The notes under the pieces are model-generated. The model did not search any database. It was not told the origin of the DNA and saw nothing but the letters and a program-made list of their open reading frames with translations. Below, one piece after another: positions 1-7,404 of a stretch of DNA of 38,449 nt (position 1 is its first letter; each line of letters opens with the position of its first letter). A program made the translations under genes and the position numbers. Where the stretch lies: positions 1 through 38,449 of the forward strand of contig JAUNOY010000024.1 of assembly GCA_030536995.1 (NCBI GenBank), given 5' to 3'. This DNA is from Eubacteriales bacterium. Its GTDB lineage: Bacteria > Bacillota > Clostridia > Lachnospirales > Lachnospiraceae.

Positions 1-9
1 CAACAAAAG

Positions 10-62
10 CAAAAAGAGGGATGTGAAAAAACTCAATCGAGTTTTTTCACATCCCTCTTTTT
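10..62. repeat. Perfect 24-bp palindrome, terminator-like, left copy of an end repeat
   Basis: Bases 11-34 pair perfectly with 39-62 around a 4-base loop (AATC). The arms begin with an A-tract and end with a T-tract, so the hairpin could act as an intrinsic terminator on either strand. Bases 10-55 are identical to the reverse complement of 38404-38449 at the other end of the window. The gene it would terminate lies outside the window to the left. Confidence 0.85.
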
Positions 63-364
63 TATACCATAAGATATATGCGGATACAGTTTTCAAGATT
101 ATTCGAGGGATATAATGTTGGTAGTAGGAATTGAAGGGATTGTGAAATAGTAAATCTCCAGTGAAGTCTTGGTATTGATGAGTAATGATAAAATGCTTTT
201 TAGTGTCGGAGGATTATAGAGAAAAGATGACAATAGGGAAAAATAACATAGCATTTTATTCTATATCAAAAGCACATTGTGATATTCACCAAAAAATATC
301 CGGGTGTTAGAATGAAATTACAAAAATTGAACGAAAGAGTTCATAAAATAAAGGAGAGAAGATT
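63..364 (+). promoter_or_regulatory. Intergenic stretch upstream of the sugar-binding protein gene
   Basis: About 300 bases without a convincing reading frame. A TATAAT hexamer lies at 111-116, but no good -35 lies 16-18 bases before it. A TTGAAC at 327-332 has no -10 at useful spacing before the gene. GTGA-TAT-TCAC at about 277-287 is a short inverted repeat and might be an operator half-site pair for the AraC-type regulator at 3468-4355. The RBS AAGGAGAG at 351-358 serves the gene at 365. I cannot assign the promoter with confidence. Confidence 0.3.
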
Positions 365-1642
365 ATGAAAACAAAAAAAGTGACAGCAATACTTCTTGCG
401 GCAGCCGTTTCAGTATCTATGGCTGCATGTGGAAACAGTGAAAATAACAGTGCAGAAAAAAAAGAAGGAAATGAAACACTGTCTGTTGCAATTTGGGATA
501 ATATACAATTGAGTGGACTGAAAGAAATTGCAAATGATTTTACCGACGAAACAGGAATAAAAGTAGAATTTCAGGTACTCCCATGGGATCAGTATTGGAC
601 ACTTTTGGAGGCAGGAGCACAGGGAGGAGAACTGCCAGATGTATTTTGGATGCATTCTACATATTCACAAAGATACATGGACAACGATATCCTCCTTGAT
701 TTGACGGATAAAATAGAACAGAGTGAGAAAATTGATATGAAAAATTATTATGCAGATATCGCGGAATTATATCAATTAAATGAAAAAATATATGCTATTC
801 CAAAAGACTATGATACCATTGCGTTATGGTACAACAAAAAGATGTTTGATGATGCAGGAATTGAATATCCAGATGAAACTTGGACATGGGAAACATTTGC
901 TGAAACTGCGAAGAAACTTACTACAGGAGACGGAGCACAATACGGAACTGCGATTCCTGCTATATTCAATCAGGATGGTTATTATAATCTTATTTTTGAC
1001 ATGGGTGGTTATATTGTATCAGATGACAAAACAAAGTCTGGTTGGGATGACCCGAAAACCATTGAAGCTATGAATTGGTTTTATGATAATGTAGTGACTA
1101 CTTCGATGCCAACTCAGGAAATTATGGGAGAATCTACACCGGATGTACTGTTTGGTTCAGGTAAGATTGCAATGACATTACAAGGATCTTGGATGGTAAA
1201 TTCTTTGAAAGAGAATGATTATGTAAAAGAGAATTGTGATATAGCAGTACTTCCTATGGCGGAAGATGGAACAAGAAAATCTATCTATAATGGTCTTGGC
1301 TGGGCAGCCGCAGCAGATGGAAAAAATACAGAAAATGCATGGAAACTTATAGAGTACTTTGGAACAGAGGAGGCACAGAAAAAGCAAGCTGAATTAGGCG
1401 TTACAATGTCTGCATATATGGGAACTTCTGATGCATGGGCAAAAAGTTCACCTGAATTCAATCTTCAGGCATATCTTGACATGACAAAAGATATGGAAAT
1501 CCGTCCATATACAAGAAACACAAAAATTTGGGAAGATTATTCTCAGGATGTTATGAAACGTGTTTATATGAATGAAATTACTATGGAAGAGGGCTGTAAA
1601 GATATTGCGGCATATATGAATGAAAGTATTGCAGAAGAATAG
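365..1642 (+). CDS. Sugar ABC transporter substrate-binding lipoprotein (family 1 / MalE-like)
   Basis: Extracellular solute-binding protein of a carbohydrate importer, 425 aa, the usual length. The N-terminus has a charged start (MKTKK), a hydrophobic stretch and a lipobox-like SMAAC, so Cys22 is the likely lipidation site and the protein would be tethered outside the membrane. Family features visible are the LPDVFWMH region after about residue 85, the IPKDYDTIALWYNKKMFDDAG block, and the FGSGKIAMTLQGSW block typical of family 1 sugar-binding proteins. Two permease genes follow 37 bases downstream. The adjacent GH36 enzyme suggests alpha-galactosides (raffinose, melibiose, stachyose) as ligand; this is inference. 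The gene is more A+T-rich than the permease genes after it. Confidence 0.9.
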   Translation: MKTKKVTAILLAAAVSVSMAACGNSENNSAEKKEGNETLSVAIWDNIQLSGLKEIANDFTDETGIKVEFQVLPWDQYWTLLEAGAQGGELPDVFWMHSTYSQRYMDNDILLDLTDKIEQSEKIDMKNYYADIAELYQLNEKIYAIPKDYDTIALWYNKKMFDDAGIEYPDETWTWETFAETAKKLTTGDGAQYGTAIPAIFNQDGYYNLIFDMGGYIVSDDKTKSGWDDPKTIEAMNWFYDNVVTTSMPTQEIMGESTPDVLFGSGKIAMTLQGSWMVNSLKENDYVKENCDIAVLPMAEDGTRKSIYNGLGWAAAADGKNTENAWKLIEYFGTEEAQKKQAELGVTMSAYMGTSDAWAKSSPEFNLQAYLDMTKDMEIRPYTRNTKIWEDYSQDVMKRVYMNEITMEEGCKDIAAYMNESIAEE

Positions 1643-1679
1643 TGACAGACATTAAGTATGACGAAAGGAAGTGATAGCT

Positions 1680-2573
1680 GTGGCTGCACCAAAGAAAGGT
1701 ACAAGTCAGGCGCGCAATGAGTTTATATGGGGATGGGCGTTTATCCTTCCCACAATGCTTGGTCTGATTATCCTGAACATTTATCCGATTTTTAAAACTA
1801 TTTACGAAAGCTTTTTTAAAACAGGAGATTTCGGAAAAGGAAATATCTTTATCGGATTTGACAACTATATCAAACTTTTTCAAGATGCAGAAGTATGGCA
1901 GGCATTGTGGAACACCTTTAAATATGCAATTGTAGAAGTGCCATTTTCCATCGCGATCGCTCTTGTACTTGCGGTTCTTCTGAACCGCAAGATGAGAGGA
2001 CGTTCTGCATATCGTACCATTTTCTTCCTGCCTATGGTCGCTGCTCCGGCTGCAATTGCTATGGTATGGAGATGGCTGTTTAACTCAGAATTCGGTCTTC
2101 TGAATCATGTATTCGGAACGAAGATTAACTGGATTTCCAACCCAAAGATTGCGGTGTTTGCAATTGCAGTCATCGGTATCTGGTCCATCATCGGTTACAA
2201 TATGGTTCTTTTTCTGTCAGGCTTACAGGAGATTCCTCACGATTACTATGAGGCTGCAAGCATTGACGGAGCAACAGGAATCAGACAGTTTTTCCACATT
2301 ACGATTCCGCTGCTTTCTCCAACCATTTTCTTTGTAATGGTAACGAGGGTAATCGGAGCCATGCAGGTATTCGACCTTATATTCATGGTTATGGATAAGA
2401 ATAATCCTGCGCTTTATAAGACACAGTCACTTGTATATCTGTTTTATCAGAACTCTTTCGTAGAGAATAACAAGGGCTATGGTTCTGCAATTGTCGTGCT
2501 TCTTCTTGTAGTCATTATGATTATGACAGTTTTCCAGAATGTAGCGCAGAAAAAATGGGTTCACTATAATTAA
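1680..2573 (+). CDS. Sugar ABC transporter permease, MalF/UgpA type
   Basis: Integral membrane subunit of a carbohydrate importer, 297 aa from the GTG at 1680. A GTG also occurs in frame at 1671, but the AGGAAG at 1666-1671 would overlap it; from 1680 the spacing is about 8 bases, so 1680 is preferred. Six hydrophobic segments are readable, and the cytoplasmic EAA loop (YYEAASIDGATGIRQFF) that docks on the ATPase is intact near residue 200. It pairs with the permease at 2585. No ATPase gene is in the locus; in many Firmicutes one shared MsmK/UgpC-type ATPase serves several sugar importers. Confidence 0.9.
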   Translation: MAAPKKGTSQARNEFIWGWAFILPTMLGLIILNIYPIFKTIYESFFKTGDFGKGNIFIGFDNYIKLFQDAEVWQALWNTFKYAIVEVPFSIAIALVLAVLLNRKMRGRSAYRTIFFLPMVAAPAAIAMVWRWLFNSEFGLLNHVFGTKINWISNPKIAVFAIAVIGIWSIIGYNMVLFLSGLQEIPHDYYEAASIDGATGIRQFFHITIPLLSPTIFFVMVTRVIGAMQVFDLIFMVMDKNNPALYKTQSLVYLFYQNSFVENNKGYGSAIVVLLLVVIMIMTVFQNVAQKKWVHYN

Positions 2574-2584
2574 GGGGGAAGGAT

Positions 2585-3409
2585 ATGGAAACAAGAACAA
2601 AAATTAATCGTGCAGTCATTCATATCGTCCTGATTCTGGTATCCATTACCATGCTGGTTCCTTTTTTATGGATGATCCTTACCGCATTTAAAACAATGAC
2701 AGAGGCAACCTCTGTAAACCCGTTTGTAATCTTCCCGAAATCATGGAAATTCGACAGCTTTAAAGAAGTCATCGAGAACATGGATTTCCTGAAGCTTTAC
2801 ATAAATACCCTCCTCCTTATTCTGGGGCGTGTGGTATGCGCAGTGCTGACTGCGACTTTGGCAGGATACGCATTTGGACGACTGAACTTCAAGGGCAAAA
2901 ACATTATGTTTTCTCTGGTTCTCTTCCAGATGATGGTTCCGGGTCAGATTTTTATTATCCCGCAGTACCTTATGGTAAGTAAGATGGGAATGCTCAACAC
3001 CATCTTCGCTCTGGTATTTCCGGGTATTGTAACCGCATTTGGTACTTTCCTTTTAAGGCAGGCGTATATGGGGCTTCCGAAAGACCTCGAGGAAGCGGCT
3101 CGCCTGGACGGCTGCAACATCGGACAGACCTTCCTGTTTATCATGGCTCCTCTGACACGTTCCTCCATGGTAGCTCTGGGAATCTTTACAGCTGTATTTG
3201 CTTACAAAGATCTGATGTGGCCTCTGATCTGTAACAAAGACGTTATGCCATTGTCAGCAGCGCTTGCAAAGATGCAGGGACAGTATACAAGCAATTATCC
3301 GCAGCTTATGGCTGCATCCCTGCTGGCATGTATCCCGATGATTGTTCTGTATCTGTTTTTCCAGAAGCAATTTATTGAGGGTATTGCAACATCCGGTGGA
3401 AAGCTGTAA
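2585..3409 (+). CDS. Sugar ABC transporter permease, MalG/UgpE type
   Basis: Second membrane subunit of the importer, 274 aa. The first membrane segment lies at about residues 10-32 and the EAA loop (LEEAARLDGCNIGQTFL) at about residues 165-185. The start is supported by the purine-rich GGGGGAAGG immediately upstream at 2574-2581. It lies 11 bases after the first permease and is surely co-transcribed with it. A perfect hairpin at 3411-3452 directly follows the stop and separates it from the convergent AraC-type gene. Confidence 0.9.
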   Translation: METRTKINRAVIHIVLILVSITMLVPFLWMILTAFKTMTEATSVNPFVIFPKSWKFDSFKEVIENMDFLKLYINTLLLILGRVVCAVLTATLAGYAFGRLNFKGKNIMFSLVLFQMMVPGQIFIIPQYLMVSKMGMLNTIFALVFPGIVTAFGTFLLRQAYMGLPKDLEEAARLDGCNIGQTFLFIMAPLTRSSMVALGIFTAVFAYKDLMWPLICNKDVMPLSAALAKMQGQYTSNYPQLMAASLLACIPMIVLYLFFQKQFIEGIATSGGKL

Positions 3410-3410
3410 A

Positions 3411-3452
3411 AATAGCAGCATATAACAATGAAATTGGTTATATGCTGCTATT
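3411..3452. terminator. Bidirectional hairpin between convergent permease and araC-type genes
   Basis: Bases 3411-3426 pair perfectly (16 bp) with 3437-3452 around a 10-base loop. The flank on the left is A-rich, giving a U-rich tail for transcripts on the minus strand; the plus-strand tail is weaker (AATATAAAA). Its place between two convergent stops supports a terminator role. Confidence 0.7.
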
Positions 3453-3467
3453 AATATAAAAGGACTA

Positions 3468-4355
3468 TTAAGTCTTCATATATTGACGATAGTTTAAAGG
3501 ACTTCGACCGTATACTTTTTTAAACATTTTAGAAAAAGTTAACGGATTGGAATAACCTATTTTTTCTGCGATTTCATTAACAGAAAGAGTGGTTGTTCTT
3601 AAAAGGCGACTGCCCTGTTCAAGTCTGTAAGATAAAAGATATTCCTGAGGCGACACATGCAGACGGTCTTTGAAAATGTGCGCCAGATAGGAGCGGGTAA
3701 TACCGATATAGGAGGCAATATCACTGACTCGTGCAGTTGCATAGTGGTTATGGATATATTCTACTGCATAGTCAACATACATATCTGGTGAATAGTCGGG
3801 TTCTATTTTCTGGTGCTGATCAAGAAGATTTAGGGTTCGAGATTCAATCAAAACTGCTAGAATCTCATACAATAGGGAGGTTCGCAAAAGTTCATTTACT
3901 GCGGTAAGTTGATGGTGTGCAAGAATTTTCTCTATATAAACCAAAAATTCTTCAGGGTTTAAATAGGTATCGCGAAAAGGAGTAGATATACTTAGTCCTG
4001 CTTTTTCGAGATACCAAGCTGCCTTAAAGCCAGTGAAAGATACCCATGCATATTCCCAGGGATCTTCTGAGTCTGCACAATAGTAGATTTCAATTTCGGG
4101 TGGAACAATGAAAGTTTGACCACGATGGAGGTTATATGTCTTATCTTCGATTTTTAGAATGCCCTTTCCGGAAAGGATGAAATGCAAATGGTAATCATCT
4201 CTGATACAAGGACCAAAAGAATGATTAGGTGCACATCGTTCAATTCCGGAAACAGTAAGACACAGTTCTTCATTTTGGGTGAGGGGGCTGCAAAGCAGAC
4301 GATAAGTCCCAGTGACACAGTAAGTGGTTTTTTCTACACGTGCTTCATGAGCCAT
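3468..4355 (-). CDS. AraC-family transcriptional regulator with N-terminal sugar-sensing cupin
   Basis: 295 aa. Residues about 40-110 form a cupin-like AraC ligand-binding domain (HLHFILSGKGILKIEDKTY, HRGQTFIVPPE). Residues about 190-293 are the double helix-turn-helix DNA-binding domain: first helix pair around VSDIASYIGITRSYLAHIFK, second around VNEIAEKIGYSNPLTFSKMFKK, ending in GRSPLNYRQ. The start is supported by AAAGGTGG on the minus strand about 8 bases upstream. It is divergent from the alpha-galactosidase and convergent with the transporter, the usual setting for an MsmR/RafR-like activator of raffinose or melibiose genes. The inducer is not readable from sequence. Confidence 0.9.
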   Translation of the reverse strand: MAHEARVEKTTYCVTGTYRLLCSPLTQNEELCLTVSGIERCAPNHSFGPCIRDDYHLHFILSGKGILKIEDKTYNLHRGQTFIVPPEIEIYYCADSEDPWEYAWVSFTGFKAAWYLEKAGLSISTPFRDTYLNPEEFLVYIEKILAHHQLTAVNELLRTSLLYEILAVLIESRTLNLLDQHQKIEPDYSPDMYVDYAVEYIHNHYATARVSDIASYIGITRSYLAHIFKDRLHVSPQEYLLSYRLEQGSRLLRTTTLSVNEIAEKIGYSNPLTFSKMFKKVYGRSPLNYRQYMKT

Positions 4356-4390
4356 AACAAATCCACCTTTCTATGATCATTTTTATTAAA

Positions 4391-4419
4391 ATTATAACAA
4401 AATAAACATGGAAATACAA
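4391..4419 (-). promoter_or_regulatory. Likely promoter of the AraC-type regulator
   Basis: Reading the minus strand, TTGTAT (4414-4419) and TATAAT (4391-4396) are separated by 17 bases, with a TG one base before the -10 (extended -10). It overlaps the intergenic space shared with the alpha-galactosidase gene. A TATAGT at 4425-4430 may be the -10 for the divergent gene, but no -35 is evident, as expected for an activator-dependent promoter. Confidence 0.6.
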
Positions 4420-4458
4420 GGATATATAGTAAAATTGCTTAAAAGGGAGGAAAAAGAA

Positions 4459-6651
4459 ATGGCAATTAGATTTATAGAGAATGATAAAAGAATATTTCGA
4501 TTGGATACGGATGACAGCACTTATTTGATTGGGATTTGTCGGGAAGGTTACTTAGGGCATATATATTATGGTGATCGCCTTTATGGGGAAGTGGATGATT
4601 ATTTGCTGAGAACGGAAGAAGCTCCTTATACTCCTTCTATAAATAAAAGAGATAAAATAGCATTTTTGGATTCTTTTCCCATGGAGTTTTCTACAGGCGG
4701 AATAGGGGATTTTAGAGAAAGTTGTTTAAAAGTGCGAAATGAAGGCGGTAATTCAGGATGTGAACTTTTTTTTCACTCCTATAATATATATAAAGGGAAA
4801 AAAAAGCTAGAAGGTTTACCGGCATCTTTTGGAAATGAAAATGAAGTCGATACATTGGAAATTGTTTGTGAAGACTCTGTGTTGAAACTAAGAGTAATAT
4901 TAAGTTATTCTGTTTTTGAAAAAGAAAATGTAATCACAAGAAGTGTAAGACTAGAAAATAAAGGGAATGAAAAACTGAAGATTGAAAAGGTCTATAGTGC
5001 ATGTCTTGATATGGATAATCAGGACTTTGAGATGATTTCTTTATGCGGTTCATGGGAGAGAGAACGACATATACAGAGAGTTCCTCTTCATTATGGAAAA
5101 CAGCTTGTAAGTTCCATAAGAGGGGAGTCCAGTCATCAGGAACATCCGTTTTTGGCGCTGGCAACGAAGGAGACCACTCAAACTCAGGGGAGAATTTACG
5201 GAATGCATTTTGTTTATTCCGGAAATTTTATTGCTCAGGCGGAACTTACTCCTTACGATTCGATACGTGCTGTAATAGGAATTAATTCTGAAGAATTTTC
5301 TTGGAACTTACATCCGGGAGAATCTTTTCAGGCACCAGAGGCTGTAATGGTTTATTCTGGTGATGGAATTGGAAAAATGACACGTAGTTATCATACGTTT
5401 TATCGTAAACATTTGATTCGCAGCCCTTACAAAAATAAGATGCGTCCAATATTGATTAATAACTGGGAAGCTACTTTTTTTGATTTTGATTCTGAAAAAC
5501 TGCTTTCAATTGCAAAAGAAGCAAAGAAATATGGAATTGAAATGTTGGTTATGGATGATGGATGGTTTGGAAAAAGAAATAATGATAACTGTTCTCTGGG
5601 AGACTGGATAGTAAATACAGATAAAATTACTGGCGGACTAAAAAAATTGGCAGATGATGTTAATAAAATTGGTTTAAAATTTGGCATATGGTTTGAACCG
5701 GAGATGATTTCGCCAGATTCGGATCTTTATAGAAAGCATCCAGATTGGGCGATTGCAATAAAAGGGCGCGAGGCTGCATTGAGTCGTCAACAATATGTTC
5801 TGGATTTGTCGCGATCAGAAATAAGAGATTATATATACGAAGCAGTTGCATCTATTCTTAGAAGTGCAAATATTTTCTATGTAAAATGGGATATGAATCG
5901 ACAATTAAGCGATCTCGGAAGCAGTTATTTGGATGCAGAAAGTCAGCAGGAACTTTTTCACAGATATGTATTGGGTGTGTACGAATTACAGGAGAGATTA
6001 CTTACAGAATTTCCATATTTATTGTTGGAAAATTGTTCTGGAGGAGGTGCTCGTTTTGATCCGGGAATGCTATATTATAGTCCTCAAATTTGGTGTTCAG
6101 ACGATTCGGATGCGATAGAGCGTCTTGCAATTCAGGAGGGTACTGCGCTGATTTATCCATTATCTGTGATTGGAGCGCATGTAAGCGATTGTCCAAGTCA
6201 CTCTGTGGGAAGGATTACACCGTTTGAGACAAGAGGACATGTGGCTCTTGCGGGCTCGTTTGGCTATGAACTTGATATTACAAAAATTCCAAAAGAAGAT
6301 CGGGAACAGATTCCGAATCAGGTAGAACTTTATCACAAATATAATGATTTGATTAGAGAAGGCGATTATTATAGAATTGCATCTTATAGGGAAAATCATT
6401 TATATGATTGTTGGTCTGTTGTGTCAGAAGAAAAAGAAGAAGTTTTAGTTACATATGTGCAGGTTCTCGCCAGACCGAATCAACGTAGTCGTCGTATTTT
6501 GCTTCAGGGACTTAAAACTGAAAGTTATTATTGGCTTGAGGGGACGGATGAAATATATACTGGAGAAATGTTGATGAATGCAGGATTTTTGATAAAAGGA
6601 TTATTAGGAGATTTTAGAAGTAGATTGTATCATTTTTTAGAAAAGAAATAA
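4459..6651 (+). CDS. Alpha-galactosidase, glycoside hydrolase family 36
   Basis: Cleaves terminal alpha-1,6-galactose from raffinose-family sugars and melibiose; probably cytoplasmic because no signal peptide is seen. From the ATG at 4459 (RBS GGGAGG at 4445-4450) it has 730 aa, the normal size. An in-frame ATG at 4408 has no RBS. With the 4459 start the nucleophile in KWDMNR is Asp478 and the acid/base in WCSDDSD is Asp548, the same numbers as I recall for the characterised Geobacillus AgaA enzymes, which supports the start. Other family motifs present are MDDGWFG, GIWFEPEM and LLENCSGGGARFDPGM. It works with the importer at 365-3409 under the AraC-type regulator. Aga, AgaA and RafA are all used for this family. 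Confidence 0.95.
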   Translation: MAIRFIENDKRIFRLDTDDSTYLIGICREGYLGHIYYGDRLYGEVDDYLLRTEEAPYTPSINKRDKIAFLDSFPMEFSTGGIGDFRESCLKVRNEGGNSGCELFFHSYNIYKGKKKLEGLPASFGNENEVDTLEIVCEDSVLKLRVILSYSVFEKENVITRSVRLENKGNEKLKIEKVYSACLDMDNQDFEMISLCGSWERERHIQRVPLHYGKQLVSSIRGESSHQEHPFLALATKETTQTQGRIYGMHFVYSGNFIAQAELTPYDSIRAVIGINSEEFSWNLHPGESFQAPEAVMVYSGDGIGKMTRSYHTFYRKHLIRSPYKNKMRPILINNWEATFFDFDSEKLLSIAKEAKKYGIEMLVMDDGWFGKRNNDNCSLGDWIVNTDKITGGLKKLADDVNKIGLKFGIWFEPEMISPDSDLYRKHPDWAIAIKGREAALSRQQYVLDLSRSEIRDYIYEAVASILRSANIFYVKWDMNRQLSDLGSSYLDAESQQELFHRYVLGVYELQERLLTEFPYLLLENCSGGGARFDPGMLYYSPQIWCSDDSDAIERLAIQEGTALIYPLSVIGAHVSDCPSHSVGRITPFETRGHVALAGSFGYELDITKIPKEDREQIPNQVELYHKYNDLIREGDYYRIASYRENHLYDCWSVVSEEKEEVLVTYVQVLARPNQRSRRILLQGLKTESYYWLEGTDEIYTGEMLMNAGFLIKGLLGDFRSRLYHFLEKK

Positions 6652-6751
6652 AAGGAGAAGAAAGTAAAACTGGGTAATGAGTACCAGTTTAAAAAGTGGT
6701 TGCAGTACGTTCTGTAGAAGGTAAGAAGTATCATATCAGAAATTTTAAGAG

Positions 6752-6787
6752 AAACAGACAGGCTAGCTTTAAAGGCTTGTCTGTTTT
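6752..6787 (+). terminator. Intrinsic terminator downstream of the alpha-galactosidase
   Basis: Bases 6752-6763 pair with 6775-6786 (12 bp, one G-U pair), followed by a short T run. A smaller imperfect hairpin at 6668-6690 (AACTGG...CCAGTT) lies between the stop codon and this terminator. Confidence 0.7.
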
Positions 6788-6797
6788 GCGTAAAATT

Positions 6798-6827
6798 TTG
6801 ACATTGTATATAAAAAAGTAATAATAT
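6798..6827 (+). promoter_or_regulatory. Sigma-A-type promoter before the truncated antitoxin ORF
   Basis: A consensus TTGACA at 6798-6803 is followed after 18 bases by TAATAT at 6822-6827, in a very A+T-rich stretch. An RBS (AAAGAGGTG, 6864-6872) and an ATG at 6879 follow. Confidence 0.6.
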
Positions 6828-6878
6828 ATAAATAGAAAAGAACGAATAATATATACTACGATTAAAGAGGTGATAATA

Positions 6879-6992
6879 ATGGCATATGTAACAACAAGCA
6901 TTAGAATGGATGCAGATACAAAGAAAGCGGCTACAGGTAGAAATGCTATTTGTAGCCTGTTAAATATTGCATGGAAAGTATTAATAGTATAG
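6879..6992 (+). pseudogene. Truncated RelB/DinJ-type antitoxin fragment (37 codons)
   Basis: The first 18 codons read MAYVTTSIRMDADTKKAA, matching the N-terminal beta strand and first helix start of RelB/DinJ ribbon-helix-helix antitoxins. The remainder (TGRNAICSLLN...) bears no resemblance and stops after 37 codons, so the dimerisation helix and toxin-binding tail are missing. Promoter and RBS are well preserved. No RelE/YafQ toxin reading frame follows before the tRNA. I read this as a toxin-antitoxin remnant; a functional micropeptide is possible but unsupported. Confidence 0.6.
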
Positions 6993-7199
6993 GCAGAAAG
7001 GTTAGCAAGAAGGAAAATAGAGAGATATACCGCGCGATTCGATGTTACAGCAATGGATGAAAAAAGAAATCCTGAATCAAACATTCCTCTGATTTGGCAG
7101 TGGAACTTTTCGTCAGGATTTCTTTTACTGTACATTTTTATTCGGATTATACCTTGAAAAACAATGCTTGGAAATGCCTGTAAAATCAAGGGATTATAG
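6993..7199. other. Non-coding stretch with a 14-bp inverted repeat downstream of tRNA-Leu
   Basis: No gene is seen. Bases 7062-7075 pair perfectly with 7113-7126 over a 37-base spacer; on the minus strand the second arm runs into a T-run, so it may terminate the minus-strand tRNA transcript. Within the spacer, 7096-7108 matches the T-arm end of the tRNA (7204-7216) at 12 of 13 bases. Confidence 0.5.
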
Positions 7200-7282
7200 T
7201 GCCGGCAGTGGGACTTGAACCCACACGACGTTGCCGCCAATAGATTTTGAGTCTACCTCGTCTGCCATTCCGACATGCCGGC
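7200..7282 (-). tRNA. tRNA-Leu (anticodon CAA)
   Basis: On the minus strand the acceptor stem GCCGGCA (from 7282) pairs with TGCCGGC (7201-7207) and the discriminator is A at 7200. The T-arm contains GGTTCAAGTCC. The anticodon loop is CTCAAAA, giving anticodon CAA, which reads UUG leucine codons. A long variable arm (TTGGCGGCAACG region) confirms a class II tRNA. CCA is not encoded; the genomic bases after the discriminator read CTA. Length is 83 nt. Confidence 0.95.
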
Positions 7283-7298
7283 ATGTGAACCGTTATTT

Positions 7299-7327
7299 AT
7301 GATAACACAATCAGCCATATACTGCAA
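7299..7327 (-). promoter_or_regulatory. Promoter of tRNA-Leu
   Basis: On the minus strand TTGCAG (7322-7327) and TATCAT (7299-7304) are separated by 17 bases, with a TG one base before the -10. The -10 ends 17 bases before the mature 5' end of the tRNA. Confidence 0.7.
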
Positions 7328-7404
7328 GTCTTTTTTGTAAATTTGATATTTTTTTGAAAAAATGGGAAATACTCAAAGAAAACAGCAGAGAGGATGTGGC
7401 GCAC

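Noticed and set aside
6798-7199. Complete toxin-antitoxin system
   Set aside because: Only the first 18 residues of the antitoxin are recognisable and no toxin frame follows.
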